Positions 35,341 to 44,268 are shown, numbered from the stretch's first letter. The stretch: 52,975 bases of DNA from Anaerolineaceae bacterium UBA3924 (GCA_002385985.1 DGEO01000008.1:61062-114036); one strand, 5' to 3'. Notes: generated from the sequence alone by a model not told the origin. Numbers and translations: made by a program.

Positions 35341-35467
35341 TGGTCGGGGAGTAGCCGCCCGAAAGGGAAAGAATTGTCGTCAGAACGAAGCATTTGCTTC
35401 CGGCATTCTTTACGCTGGCATGCGCGCGCAAGACCGCCACGAAGTCATCCTTCGCTGGCGGTTTTTT
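35341..35467 (+). promoter_or_regulatory. yybP-ykoY (manganese) riboswitch with terminator
   Basis: The leader holds the hallmarks of the yybP-ykoY Mn2+ riboswitch: GGGGAGTAG at 35346-35354, an internal CGTCA, and CGCAAGACC ending at 35435, with GGTC (35342-35345) pairing to GACC (35432-35435) as the closing stem. Directly after it is an intrinsic terminator: stem 35434-35444 with 35450-35461 (one bulge) and six T residues (35462-35467). The closing-stem bases CC at 35434-35435 are also in the terminator stem, so the two are mutually exclusive. That fits an ON switch in which Mn2+ allows read-through into the P-type ATPase. Confidence 0.85.
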
Positions 35468-35508
35468 GATATCTATAAAATGGAGCACCGGTTAAGAAAG
35501 GAATGAAC

Positions 35509-38262
35509 ATGGCAGACTGGTACCGGAGGAACTGGCAGGACGTGATCGCTGAACTGAAGACCGATGCTGCCAGCGGCTTGAGCGAAGAGGAGGCCCGGCG
35601 CCGTTTGGAGGAGTACGGGCCGAATGAATTGAAAGAAAAAGGCGCCAAGAGCCCCTGGCGTATCCTGTGGGAGCAGTTTACCGGCATCTTGATCATCATT
35701 CTGATCATCTCGGCGGTGATATCCATTTTCCTGGGGGAATACACCGACGCGATCGTGATCCTGGTGATCGTGGTTCTTAACGGGATTCTGGGCTTCACAC
35801 AGGAGTACCGGGCTGAGAAGGCCATGGCGGCGCTGAAGAAGATGGCCGCTCCGCAGGTGAAGGTGCGCCGCGGCGGGCATATTGTGACCATTCCCTCGCA
35901 GAACGTGGTCCCCGGAGACATCATCCAGATCGACGCCGGGGATGCCATCCCGGCGGACGCGCGCCTGCTGGAAAGCCCCAACCTGCGCATCCAGGAGGCG
36001 GTGCTGACCGGGGAATCGGAGCCGGTGGAGAAATATCCCGAACCCATCGACCGGGAGAACCTGTCCATCGGCGACCGGAAGAACATGGTCTACATGGGCA
36101 CCGTGGCCACCTACGGGCGCGGTCTGGCCGTGGTGACCGAAACCGGCATGCGCACCGAGCTGGGCCACATCGCCGAAATGCTGCAGTCGGTGGGCCAGGA
36201 GCAGACCCCGCTGCAGCGCCGGCTGGAGCAGCTCGGCCGCGGCCTGGCGCTGGCAGCCCTGCTGATTGTGGCGGTGGTGTTTGTCTTCGGCCTGCTGCGC
36301 GGTGAGGACTTCCTGCTCATGTTCCGCACGGCCATCAGCATGGCGGTGGCGGCGGTTCCCGAAGGCCTGCCCGCGGTGGTGACCATCGCCCTGGCGCTGG
36401 GGGCGCAGCGCATGCTGCAGCGGCAGTCGCTGATCCGCCAGCTGCCGGCGGTGGAAACCCTCGGCTCGGTCACGGTCATCTGCTCGGACAAGACCGGGAC
36501 GCTGACCCAGAACCAGATGACCGTCACCGTGTTGGATGTGGCCGGCAACACCCTGGACCTCAAGGAAACCATGACCTTTTTCAGCCCGTCGGTCATCAAG
36601 CGGGATGACGTCGAGCCGGTTCTGAAGGATCAGGGGGCGGTCGGGCTGCTGCTGATCGGTGGGGCGCTGGCCAACGACGCGGTCATCGAGCCGTCCCGCG
36701 ACGACCCGTCCAATTACGTGTCGGTCGGCGACCCGACCGAGGGGGCGCTGGTGGTGGCGGCGGCCAACTGGGGCCTGTGGAAGGCGGAACTGGAGCGGGC
36801 GCTGCCGCGCGTGGCCGAGCTGCCCTTTGACTCCGACCGCAAGCGCATGACCACGGTACACGAGTTTCACCCGGACCGCCTGTACGAAACACTGCGCTGC
36901 TCGCAGTGCGTGCTGACCGAGCACACCGGCGCCCGCTTTGTGGCCTTCACCAAAGGCGCGGTGGACAGCATGCTGGACATATCCACGCACGTGCAGGTGA
37001 ACGGCGATGTGCAGGCGATAAACGAAGAGTGGCGCAGCCGCATCGCAAAGGCGAACAATGACATGGCCATGAACGGCATGCGCGTGCTCGGGGTGGGGTA
37101 TCGCTTCGTGGACCAGCCGAACGTCAGCGACCCGGCCAGCCCGGTGGAAAGCGACCTGGTGTTCGTCGGCATGGTGGGCATGATCGATCCGGCCCGGCCC
37201 GAGGTGCGCGACGCGGTGAAAACGGCAAAAACGGCCGGCATCCGGCCGGTGATGATCACCGGCGACCACCCGCTCACCGCCGTGTATATCGCCAAAGACC
37301 TGGGGATCACGGATAACGATCACGTGGTGACCGGCCAGGAACTGGCGGAGATGTCTGTCGAGGACATCAAGAAGCAGGTATACGACACCTCGGTGTACGC
37401 GCGGGTGTCTCCCGAGCACAAGCTGAAGATCGTGCAGGCCTTCCAGGAACTGGGCGAGATCGTAGCCATGACCGGTGACGGGGTTAACGACGCACCCGCG
37501 CTCAAACGCTCGGATATCGGCGTGGCCATGGGCATCACCGGCACGGACGTGTCAAAAGAGGCCTCCGACATGGTGCTGCTGGACGACAACTTCGCCACCA
37601 TCGTCGCGGCGGTGGAAGAAGGCCGGCGAATTTACGACAACATCCGCAAGTTTGTGCGCTACACGCTGACCTCCAACGCCGGCGAGATCTGGGTCATGCT
37701 GCTGGGGCCGTTCCTGGGCATGCCTCTCCCGCTGACCCCCATCCAGATCCTGTGGATCAACCTGGTGACGGACGGCGTGCCAGGGCTGGCGCTGACCGTC
37801 GAGCCGGCCGAGCCGGACACCATGCGGCGCGAGCCATACCCGCCCAACGAGAGCATCTTTGCCCGCGGCATGGCCCGGGATGTCCTCTGGATCGGGCTGC
37901 TGATGGGCCTGGTGTCGCTCGGGGTGGGGCTGTGGGCCTTCCGCGGGACGCAGGTGCTGCACTGGCAGACCATGCTCTTCACCACCCTGACCCTGGCGCA
38001 GATGGGCAACGCCCTGGCCATCCGCTCCAACCGCTATTCGCTGTTCCAGATCGGTCTATTGAGCAACAAGCTGATGGTCGGTGCGGTGTTGGTCACCTTC
38101 CTTCTGCAGATGGCGGTGGTCTATGTCCCCTTCCTGCAGGAGATCTTCGAGACCGAGGCGATGACCCTGATCGAACTGGTGATCAGTCTGGCGGCCAGTT
38201 CGCTGGTCTTTATCGGCGTGGAGCTGTTCAAGTGGTTCCAGCGCCGCCGCGATCGGGCCTAA
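35509..38262 (+). CDS. P2A-type cation-transporting ATPase (Ca2+/Mn2+)
   Basis: A 917-residue P-type pump. The actuator motif TGES is at about residues 167-170, the membrane-4 signature AAVPEGLPAVVTIALALG follows near 280-300, the phosphorylation motif DKTGTLT has Asp327, and the hinge GDGVNDAP is at 656-663. The overall layout (N-terminal cation-ATPase domain, ten helices) matches calcium P2A pumps of the SERCA/PMR1 class, some of which export Mn2+. The Mn2+ riboswitch upstream argues for manganese export. The ATG at 35509 is preferred, as AAAGGA lies 6 nt upstream; 35503 is too close. Confidence 0.95.
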   Translation: MADWYRRNWQDVIAELKTDAASGLSEEEARRRLEEYGPNELKEKGAKSPWRILWEQFTGILIIILIISAVISIFLGEYTDAIVILVIVVLNGILGFTQEYRAEKAMAALKKMAAPQVKVRRGGHIVTIPSQNVVPGDIIQIDAGDAIPADARLLESPNLRIQEAVLTGESEPVEKYPEPIDRENLSIGDRKNMVYMGTVATYGRGLAVVTETGMRTELGHIAEMLQSVGQEQTPLQRRLEQLGRGLALAALLIVAVVFVFGLLRGEDFLLMFRTAISMAVAAVPEGLPAVVTIALALGAQRMLQRQSLIRQLPAVETLGSVTVICSDKTGTLTQNQMTVTVLDVAGNTLDLKETMTFFSPSVIKRDDVEPVLKDQGAVGLLLIGGALANDAVIEPSRDDPSNYVSVGDPTEGALVVAAANWGLWKAELERALPRVAELPFDSDRKRMTTVHEFHPDRLYETLRCSQCVLTEHTGARFVAFTKGAVDSMLDISTHVQVNGDVQAINEEWRSRIAKANNDMAMNGMRVLGVGYRFVDQPNVSDPASPVESDLVFVGMVGMIDPARPEVRDAVKTAKTAGIRPVMITGDHPLTAVYIAKDLGITDNDHVVTGQELAEMSVEDIKKQVYDTSVYARVSPEHKLKIVQAFQELGEIVAMTGDGVNDAPALKRSDIGVAMGITGTDVSKEASDMVLLDDNFATIVAAVEEGRRIYDNIRKFVRYTLTSNAGEIWVMLLGPFLGMPLPLTPIQILWINLVTDGVPGLALTVEPAEPDTMRREPYPPNESIFARGMARDVLWIGLLMGLVSLGVGLWAFRGTQVLHWQTMLFTTLTLAQMGNALAIRSNRYSLFQIGLLSNKLMVGAVLVTFLLQMAVVYVPFLQEIFETEAMTLIELVISLAASSLVFIGVELFKWFQRRRDRA

Positions 38263-38286
38263 AGGCCCTGCGCAGGCAATTCTTAA

Positions 38287-38315
38287 AGGCCCCCTCCAGA
38301 CTGGAGGGGGCTTTC
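38287..38315 (+). terminator. Terminator after P-type ATPase
   Basis: A stem of at least nine G-C-rich pairs (GCCCCCTCC at 38289-38297 with 38303-38311) with a five-base loop, followed by TTTC. A fair intrinsic terminator with a short U tract. Confidence 0.75.
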
Positions 38316-38369
38316 TGGTCTGTTTTTGGTTGTAATCCGACAGCGCTTCGAGTATGATAGGGAAGGTGT

Positions 38370-41300
38370 TTGATCCCTCCGGCGAGCGCAAGGTCATTGA
38401 AGCCCGATCCATTGATTACCCGCACGAAAATCGTTGTACCGCGCAGGCGCAGCGAGCTTGTTTCACGCCCGCGGCTGCTGGCACTGCTTGATGACCTGCT
38501 GGATTACAAGCTGCTGATTGTCGCCGCGCCGGCCGGCTACGGGAAGACCTCGCTGCTCATCGATTACGCCTCGCAGCGGCAGATTCCGGTGTGCTGGTAT
38601 GCGCTGGACCCGGTGGACCGGGACCCGCTGCGCTTTGTCAGCCACGTCATCGCCTCCATCCAGCTGCGCTTTCCGGAGTTCGGGCGGCTCTCGCTGGCGG
38701 CGCTGCAGAACAGCGATGCCGAGCGCCTCAACCTGGATGCGGTTGCGACCGCGCTGGCCAATGACCTGTATGAGAACGTCACCGAGCATTTTGCCCTGGT
38801 GGTGGACGACTACCATCTGGTGGCCGACAGCCCGGATGTGGAGCGGTTTATCAACCTGTTCGTGCAGCGGGTGGACGAAAACTGCCATCTGGTGCTGGTT
38901 TCGCGCACGCTGCTGACCCTGCCGGACCTGCCGCTGATGGTGGCCCGCTCGCAGGTGGCCGGCCTCAGCTTTGAAGAGCTGGCCTTCCAGCGCGAGGAAA
39001 TCCGGCAGCTGCTAGAGCAGAACTTCAACCGCGAGATCAGCGACCAGGAAGCCGAGCAGCTGTACCTGCAGTCGGAAGGCTGGATCACCGGGTTGCTGCT
39101 CTCCACCCAGCTGTCCACGGAGAACGCCAGCGCACGACTGCGGGTGGCCCGGGTGTCGGGGGTGGGGCTGTACGAATATCTGGCTCAGCAGGTGTTTTCC
39201 AGCCAGCCGGCGGATATTCAGGAAGCGCTGCTGCGCACCTCGCTGCTGGAGGAGTTTGACGCCGCGCTGTGCGCCGAGGTCATCAGCCCTGCGCTGAACC
39301 TGCCGGATATGGACTGGCCCGGCCTCATCCGTCGCATCCTGCACAGCAACCTGTTTGTGCAGCCAGTGGGGGAGAGCGGCCTGTGGCTGCGCTATCACCA
39401 TTTGTTCCAGGCCTTCCTGCAGCAGAAGATGCAGGCCGAACGGCCGGAGGAATCCCGGCGCATCCTCACCCGGCTCGCTGAGGTGTACACCGCCCGTGAG
39501 GAATGGGAGCGGGCCTTCGACCTGCTGGCCCAGCTGGACCAGGTGGAGCAGGCTGCCGATCTGGTCGAAAAGGCGGGGGCGGCGCTGCTTGGCGCGGGCC
39601 GGGTGCGCCTGCTGTCCGGCTGGCTCGAGGACCTGCCGCCCGCGGTGGTGGCAGAACGCCCCGTCCTGCAGTCGCTGCAGGGCTGCGTGGCGGTGGTCCG
39701 CGGGGACATGGAGCGCGGGCGCATTCTGCTGGATCAGGCGGCGCTGGGGCTGGAACGGGAGGGCGGCGACCGCTCCGCGCTGGCGCGGACGCTGCTGCGC
39801 CGCTCCACGGTGCACCAGCAGCTGGGCCTGTACGCCGAAGCGCTGGTCGACGTGCAGCGGGTGATGGATCTGCTCACGCCGGATTACGCGAAGAGCAGCC
39901 TGATGGCCGAAGCGCTGCGCCTGCGGGCGCTGGTCCATTATTACCGCGGCAGCCTGCCCGAGGCCGGAGCGGACCTGCGCGCTTCGCTGGACCTGTACCA
40001 GGAGATGGGTGAGATGGAAAACGTAGCCCATATCCTGATGAACCTTGGCATGATTGAGCGCCGCCTGGGCAGCATCCGCGCCGCGGAAGAGGCTTACCGC
40101 CAGGCGCTGGACCACTGGCAGAAGACCGGCAACCCCTTCTGGCAGGCCAACCTGTACAACAACCTGGGCGTGATGCAGCACCTGCGCGGCGAATACCTGC
40201 AGGCGGCCGCCAGCTACGAAGGCGCGCTCGAGCAGGCCCGGCAGGCGGGCAACACCCGCATTGAGGCCTATGTGCTGGCCGGCCTGGGCGACCTGTACCG
40301 GGACCTGGACTCGGCCAGCGCCGCACGGGACGCCTACCAGCGCGCCTTTCAACTCGCCGGGCAGCTGCAGGACCAGTTCCTGATTTTTTACCTGCATCTG
40401 GCTCACGGCGTTCTGGCCCGGCAGCAGAAGCGGCTCAAACAGGCCCGCCAGCACTTCAGCGCGGCCGCCGAAGCGGCCGCGGAGAGCGGTTCCCGCTATC
40501 AGGAGGCGCTGATCCAGCTGGAGCAGGGCGGCCTGCTGGTGGCGGAGCGCCACATGGAGGCGGCTGTCCAGCAGCTGCAGACGGCGGAGACCTTTTTTAC
40601 GGAAACGAACCAGCGGCTGGAAAGCGCGCAGGCGCTCTGGCTGCAGGCGCTGGCCCATTACGCAAACGGATCCCGCGAGCCGGCCAGCGAAGCGCTGGCC
40701 AGGCTGGCCGGACAGCTGGCTCAGCTGCCGCTGCGGCAGCCGCTGATCACCGCCGGGCGGGAGTTTCAGGCGGCTGAGTTGATTCCGGAAGAAATGAAGG
40801 CCGATCCCGCCGTGCTGGAACTGGTGATGGAGGTCCAGCGGTTTGAGCAAGCGCTGCCCCGGCTGCGCAAAGCCCTGCGCAAGGGCGTGGTCACCGTTCC
40901 GCTGGCGGGACCGCACCTGGTGGTGCGCTCGCTGGGCCGCATGGAAGTGCGCGTCCAGAACCGGATGGTGACCACCTCGGACTGGAAGACGCAGAGCGTG
41001 CGCAACCTGTTCTTCTTTATCCTCAACCATCCAGAGGGCCTGACCAAGGACCAGGTGGGGGAGATGTTCTGGCCGGATGCGTCGCCCGCGGAGGTGAAGC
41101 TGCGATTCAAAAACGATCTGTACCGCCTGCGGCATGCGATCGGGCGGGATACGATCGTTTTCTTCGATGAAATCTACCGGTTCAATCCGGACCAGGACTA
41201 TGAGTATGACCTGGAGACCTTCCTGCAAGAGCTGGAGCTCAGCCGGCAGGCCGCGGACGAGGACGAGCGCGCCCGCCACCTGCAGGCCGCGCTGAAAGTC

Positions 41301-41636
41301 TACCAGGGCCCCTTCCTGCCTGAGATCGACGAGACCTGGGTGGTGGCAGAGCGCGAGCGGCTGGCAAAGCTGCGCATGGACGCCTGGCTGGAGCTGGCTC
41401 AGCTGTGGTTTCAGCAGCGCCGCTACGACCAGGTGCTGGACGCCTGCCAGAAAATGATACGCGAGGACGATTGCTGCGAAGAGGCGTACCGGTTAGCCAT
41501 GAATGTGTATGACCGGCTGGGGAATCGGGCCGGTGTGGTGCGCATGTACGAACACTGCGTGCAGTGCCTGATGAATGAAGTGGGCGCGCCGCCCACCGAG
41601 CAAACCCGCCAGTTATACGAACGTTTGGTGCGATAA
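38370..41636 (+). CDS. MalT-like/BTAD transcriptional regulator (large ATPase)
   Basis: A 1088-residue signal-transduction ATPase. The N-terminus (TRTKIVVPRRRSELVSRPRLLALLDD) is MalT-like; Walker A APAGYGKTS has Lys59; the NTPase part runs to about residue 380. Tetratricopeptide-type repeats fill about 390-810 (RAAEEAYRQALDHW; AAASYEGALEQAR; SARDAYQRAF). The C-terminus has a winged helix (about 850-930; LSLGRM-type start, FFFILNHPEGLTKDQV) and a bacterial transcriptional activator domain (about 940-1085), as in SARP-type regulators. The start is uncertain: TTG 38370 is used, TTG 38397 and 38412 are alternatives, and a TATGAT -10 lies at 38353-38358. Confidence 0.88.
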   Translation: MIPPASARSLKPDPLITRTKIVVPRRRSELVSRPRLLALLDDLLDYKLLIVAAPAGYGKTSLLIDYASQRQIPVCWYALDPVDRDPLRFVSHVIASIQLRFPEFGRLSLAALQNSDAERLNLDAVATALANDLYENVTEHFALVVDDYHLVADSPDVERFINLFVQRVDENCHLVLVSRTLLTLPDLPLMVARSQVAGLSFEELAFQREEIRQLLEQNFNREISDQEAEQLYLQSEGWITGLLLSTQLSTENASARLRVARVSGVGLYEYLAQQVFSSQPADIQEALLRTSLLEEFDAALCAEVISPALNLPDMDWPGLIRRILHSNLFVQPVGESGLWLRYHHLFQAFLQQKMQAERPEESRRILTRLAEVYTAREEWERAFDLLAQLDQVEQAADLVEKAGAALLGAGRVRLLSGWLEDLPPAVVAERPVLQSLQGCVAVVRGDMERGRILLDQAALGLEREGGDRSALARTLLRRSTVHQQLGLYAEALVDVQRVMDLLTPDYAKSSLMAEALRLRALVHYYRGSLPEAGADLRASLDLYQEMGEMENVAHILMNLGMIERRLGSIRAAEEAYRQALDHWQKTGNPFWQANLYNNLGVMQHLRGEYLQAAASYEGALEQARQAGNTRIEAYVLAGLGDLYRDLDSASAARDAYQRAFQLAGQLQDQFLIFYLHLAHGVLARQQKRLKQARQHFSAAAEAAAESGSRYQEALIQLEQGGLLVAERHMEAAVQQLQTAETFFTETNQRLESAQALWLQALAHYANGSREPASEALARLAGQLAQLPLRQPLITAGREFQAAELIPEEMKADPAVLELVMEVQRFEQALPRLRKALRKGVVTVPLAGPHLVVRSLGRMEVRVQNRMVTTSDWKTQSVRNLFFFILNHPEGLTKDQVGEMFWPDASPAEVKLRFKNDLYRLRHAIGRDTIVFFDEIYRFNPDQDYEYDLETFLQELELSRQAADEDERARHLQAALKVYQGPFLPEIDETWVVAERERLAKLRMDAWLELAQLWFQQRRYDQVLDACQKMIREDDCCEEAYRLAMNVYDRLGNRAGVVRMYEHCVQCLMNEVGAPPTEQTRQLYERLVR

Positions 41637-41768
41637 CCGTTAACAAATCGTTGCAATCTGCCCGCAGGCAGTAAAAACCCGCAGAAGGCCGGTTTTTGAA
41701 GCCTGTTTTGAAGCCTACCCCTGCACATAATCAATTCATCCCCGATTATGTATACATGGAGGCTATCA

Positions 41769-41912
41769 ATGAACAAACTGTCCCAGCATGTCGTTCTCGC
41801 GTCCGGCAAGATGAACTCCCAGACCGTTCGCGTTATTCTCTTCGTTCTCAGCCTTGGCCTGTTCGTCATCGCGGCGGGTGCTCCGGAGTGCCCGGGCGGC
41901 TTCGGCGGGTAG
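41769..41912 (+). CDS. 47-residue membrane peptide
   Basis: A 47-residue peptide encoded by ATG 41769 to TAG 41912. A perfect GGAGG (41758-41762) lies 6 nt upstream, which makes it a real gene candidate despite its size. It has a polar start (MNKLSQHVVLASGKMNS), one membrane segment (VILFVLSLGLFVIAAGA) and a short Pro/Gly-rich tail containing one Cys (PECPGGFGG). It lies 12 nt before the DUF5317 gene and downstream of the MalT-BTAD regulator. Its role is unknown; a signalling or lipid-attached peptide is one possibility. Other readings of this stretch lack ribosome sites. Confidence 0.65.
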   Translation: MNKLSQHVVLASGKMNSQTVRVILFVLSLGLFVIAAGAPECPGGFGG

Positions 41913-41924
41913 CAGGTCAGCTTA

Positions 41925-42530
41925 ATGATCCTGCTCTATGGCGTCGCTGCCGGACTGGCAGCGGGGCTGGCGCGGGCACTTATCACTCGAAGACCATACG
42001 CTGTACCTGAACTTCGCTGGCCAGGCCTGCTTCTGGTGGCTTTTCTGCCGCAGCTGGTGGCCTTTAACCTGCCGGTCACCAGGGCTTCGTTTCCAGATCA
42101 GCTGGCTCCTTTCGCACTGGTCAGTTCACAGGTTTTACTACTGGTATGGGTGCTCGCGAACATTAAAAAACCGGTCTTCTGGCTGCTGGCGCTTGGCCTG
42201 ATCCTCAATCTGGTCGTCATCCTCGCCAATGGAGGTCTGATGCCGATCCAGCCAGAGATGGTTATGCATCTCTACCCCGATGCTCCTCCGGATGCCTGGT
42301 CGGTGGGGGAGCGGTTGGGGGTGGGGAAAGATATTGTCCTGCCAGCCCGGCAAACCCGTTTATGGTTTCTTTCCGACCGGTTTACCCTGCCAGATTGGAG
42401 CCCTTACCAGTTCGCGTTCAGCCTCGGTGACGTTCTGCTGGCGGTGGGGGCCGTCTGGATCCTGTGGCGCGCTGGCGCTGGCCCTGATGATGAGAGGGAG
42501 GGGAATCGTCATGGTACGAAAGTCGAATGA
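41925..42530 (+). CDS. DUF5317 family membrane protein
   Basis: A 201-residue protein with four to five membrane segments: MILLYGVAAGLAAGLARALI at the start, LLLVAFLPQLVAFNL, SSQVLLLVWVLANI, FWLLALGLILNLVVILANGG, and FSLGDVLLAVGAVWILW near the end. A conserved external part NGGLMPIQPEMV and a segment DRFTLPDWSPYQFAFSLGDV fit DUF5317, a family of unknown function. It starts 12 nt after the 47-residue peptide gene, and its 3' end overlaps the next gene by 20 nt. Confidence 0.8.
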   Translation: MILLYGVAAGLAAGLARALITRRPYAVPELRWPGLLLVAFLPQLVAFNLPVTRASFPDQLAPFALVSSQVLLLVWVLANIKKPVFWLLALGLILNLVVILANGGLMPIQPEMVMHLYPDAPPDAWSVGERLGVGKDIVLPARQTRLWFLSDRFTLPDWSPYQFAFSLGDVLLAVGAVWILWRAGAGPDDEREGNRHGTKVE

Positions 42531-42786
42531 ACCCGAGCTCAGCCAGCGGCAGCTGCTGGAGAGCGAGTGGAGCAGAATACTGACCGCAGCTGTGGTCAGC
42601 CGCACCTTTTGTGAATCGTTGTTAAAGAACCCGGCCTCCGCCATCAGCGAGGGATACGCCGGGGAGCAGTTCCACCTGGGGAACGAGGAGAAACGCCGGC
42701 TGTCCTCTATTCGAGCGACCTCGCTGGCGGATTTCGCCCGGCAGCTCAGTCAGGTACAGAGCGCCGGGTTTGGTTACGCCGATTAA
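42511..42786 (+). CDS. 91-residue protein, possible NHLP/Os1348-like leader domain
   Basis: A 91-residue soluble protein. The section SRTFCESLLKNPASAISEGYA...LGNEEKRRLSSIRATSLADFARQL resembles in pattern the nitrile-hydratase-like leader (NHLP/Os1348/Franean1_4349) domains of some ribosomal natural-product precursors (F-x-x-x-L-L-x-x-P-x-x-A-L, then E-x-x-x-L). This resemblance is weak. It ends in VQSAGFGYAD, with only one Cys overall (Cys34), so no obvious core peptide is seen. ATG 42511 is supported by GGGAGGGG and overlaps DUF5317 by 20 nt; it lies 59 nt before the GAF-HD-GYP gene. Confidence 0.55.
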   Translation: MVRKSNEPELSQRQLLESEWSRILTAAVVSRTFCESLLKNPASAISEGYAGEQFHLGNEEKRRLSSIRATSLADFARQLSQVQSAGFGYAD

Positions 42787-42845
42787 TTCGCGCTGACGCG
42801 CACAGCATTACTCGGTAGATTGGGTCTGGAGCGGAAAATATCAAA

Positions 42846-44033
42846 ATGACTACTGTGGGGCCGGTGAACAGAACGAACCTGAGGGGGGCTCGATCCGGTG
42901 GAGGAGTCGGGTATTCCCCGTGCGCATTCACCGGTCTGGCTAACTTTACACGTCAGCTCAACGGCAGCAGCCAGCGGGACCATACTTACCGGATCATTGT
43001 TCGTTCCGCTGTGGAGATGCTTGGTCTGCAGGGTTCGTGGTTGATGCTTGTCCAGCACAACGGCATGCTGGTCAAGGCCGGTGCTTTCCTCCCGGACGGC
43101 TCGGAGTTCCGGGAGGACCTGCCCGGCCTGGAGGAAGCCACCGCCCAGCAGCTTTACCAGCAGGTGATCCATCAGGAACAGGCACTGGTGATTGCGCCCG
43201 GGTCCTCCCCGCACAGAACGGCGGAGCACCCGGCCTTCCATCTGGCGGGGGATCAGGCCCTGTGCTTGGTGCCCATGAAGGTCGCCCGCGATCCGGTCGG
43301 CGTACTGGTGCTGGGCGCAAGAGTGAACGGTAAACCCAACCCCTTTACCATGGCCACCTTTGCCCTGGCGAACGCCATCGGGCAGCAGGCGGCCATTGCG
43401 CTGTACCAGTTCCAGCTGCAGCGCGAGGTCGAGCGGTTCCGCGGTGAGGTGGTCAACTCGCTCCTGAGGGTGATCGAGGCCCGCGACGGCGAGGTCGGCC
43501 AGCACAGCACCCGTCTGGTGAAGTATTCTGAGATGCTGGCCCGCGGGCTGGACTGCTCGGAGCACGAGATCCAGCAGGTGTGCTGGGCGGCGCTGCTGCA
43601 CGATATCGGCAAGATCGCCATCCCGCAGGATATCCTTCACCGCCGCGGACCGCTGACCGTGGAGGAGTGGGACCAGGTCAGGCGGCACCCCGACATCGGG
43701 GCGGATATTATTGACTCAGTCACCGGCCTGGGCGCAGTGGCGGAGATTGTGCGGGCACACCATGAGAACTACGACGGCAGCGGGTATCCCCGCCAGCTGG
43801 CCGGGGAGGACATACCGCTGGGCGCGCGTATCCTTGCGGTGGTGGACTCCTTCATCGCCATGACGGAAGGCCGGCCCTACCTGCCGGCCCGGTCGCCCGA
43901 GGAGGCTGTCGTCGAACTGGCCCGCTGCTCGGGCAGCAAGTACGATCCGCAGGTGATCCGGAAGTTTTTGACCCTGATGTGCGATCACCTTGAGGAGTGC
44001 TGCTGCGAACTCCATTCGCTCCTTCCGGCATAA
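42846..44033 (+). CDS. GAF-HD-GYP domain phosphodiesterase
   Basis: A 395-residue regulator. A GAF-type sensor domain lies at about residues 45-185 (TYRIIVRSAVEMLG; LCLVPMKVARDPVGVLVLG; ALANAIGQQAAIAL), followed by an HD-GYP domain at about 200-385. HD metal ligands are visible in GEVGQHSTRL, LLHDIGKIA (His252-Asp253) and HHENYDGSGYP with Gly313-Tyr314-Pro315; DSFIAMTEGRPY is the usual late motif. HD-GYP domains usually hydrolyse cyclic di-GMP, so this is likely a sensor-linked enzyme. The C-terminus carries a Cys cluster (EECCCELHSL). It is last in the peptide/DUF5317/leader-like group. Confidence 0.9.
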   Translation: MTTVGPVNRTNLRGARSGGGVGYSPCAFTGLANFTRQLNGSSQRDHTYRIIVRSAVEMLGLQGSWLMLVQHNGMLVKAGAFLPDGSEFREDLPGLEEATAQQLYQQVIHQEQALVIAPGSSPHRTAEHPAFHLAGDQALCLVPMKVARDPVGVLVLGARVNGKPNPFTMATFALANAIGQQAAIALYQFQLQREVERFRGEVVNSLLRVIEARDGEVGQHSTRLVKYSEMLARGLDCSEHEIQQVCWAALLHDIGKIAIPQDILHRRGPLTVEEWDQVRRHPDIGADIIDSVTGLGAVAEIVRAHHENYDGSGYPRQLAGEDIPLGARILAVVDSFIAMTEGRPYLPARSPEEAVVELARCSGSKYDPQVIRKFLTLMCDHLEECCCELHSLLPA

Positions 44034-44184
44034 GATCTTCTGCTCATTCTGAAAGAAGTACCGCGTACTGGACGTTGACAGGGAAGTAAAGGCCAACCAT
44101 CCCGGCGCAAACAGGGACCGCTGGCCGAACAGCGTGGAACCGCCTGGTTCAAGGAGGGCTTGACACCCACGGGAAGCATACTTG

Positions 44185-44268
44185 CTGAGAGGCTATGAGA
44201 CAGGCCCTCTCAGACCAATCCACGAAACGCCGGCCTCTTCATCCTCCGGGCCGGTGTTTCGTGATTGG
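44185..44268. other. Two tandem hairpins in 324-nt intergenic region
   Basis: The gap 44034-44357 between the HD-GYP gene and the next ORF holds two consecutive hairpins. The first has 8-bp arms (CTGAGAGG 44185-44192 with 44206-44213). The second has about 20 paired bases with one bulge (arms 44215-44235 and 44249-44268). Neither is followed by a T run, so they are not ordinary terminators. Upstream (44102-44170) further short inverted repeats occur (GCTG/CAGC, GAACC/GGTTC). A TATAAT at 44283-44288 follows. An RNA element is possible; no known riboswitch motif was recognised. Confidence 0.5.

Noticed and set aside
35473..37419. Minus-strand frame of 648 codons opposite the P-type ATPase
   Set aside because: Antisense shadow; P-type ATPase motifs are intact on the plus strand.
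39012..41279. Minus-strand frame of 755 codons opposite the MalT-BTAD gene
   Set aside because: His/Gln/Leu-rich antisense frame without recognisable motifs; the plus-strand protein has clear domains throughout.
42511..42786. Calling the 91-aa gene a RiPP precursor
   Set aside because: No modification enzyme (cyclodehydratase, LanM, radical SAM) is nearby and no core peptide rich in Cys/Ser/Thr follows the leader-like part.
44075..44080. TTGACA as -35 of a promoter for an RNA in the 44034-44357 gap
   Set aside because: No acceptable -10 at 16-18 nt.
44185..44213. TPP riboswitch because of a CTGAGA word
   Set aside because: The other conserved TPP aptamer parts (the CCCTT and ACCTGATCTGG regions) are missing.
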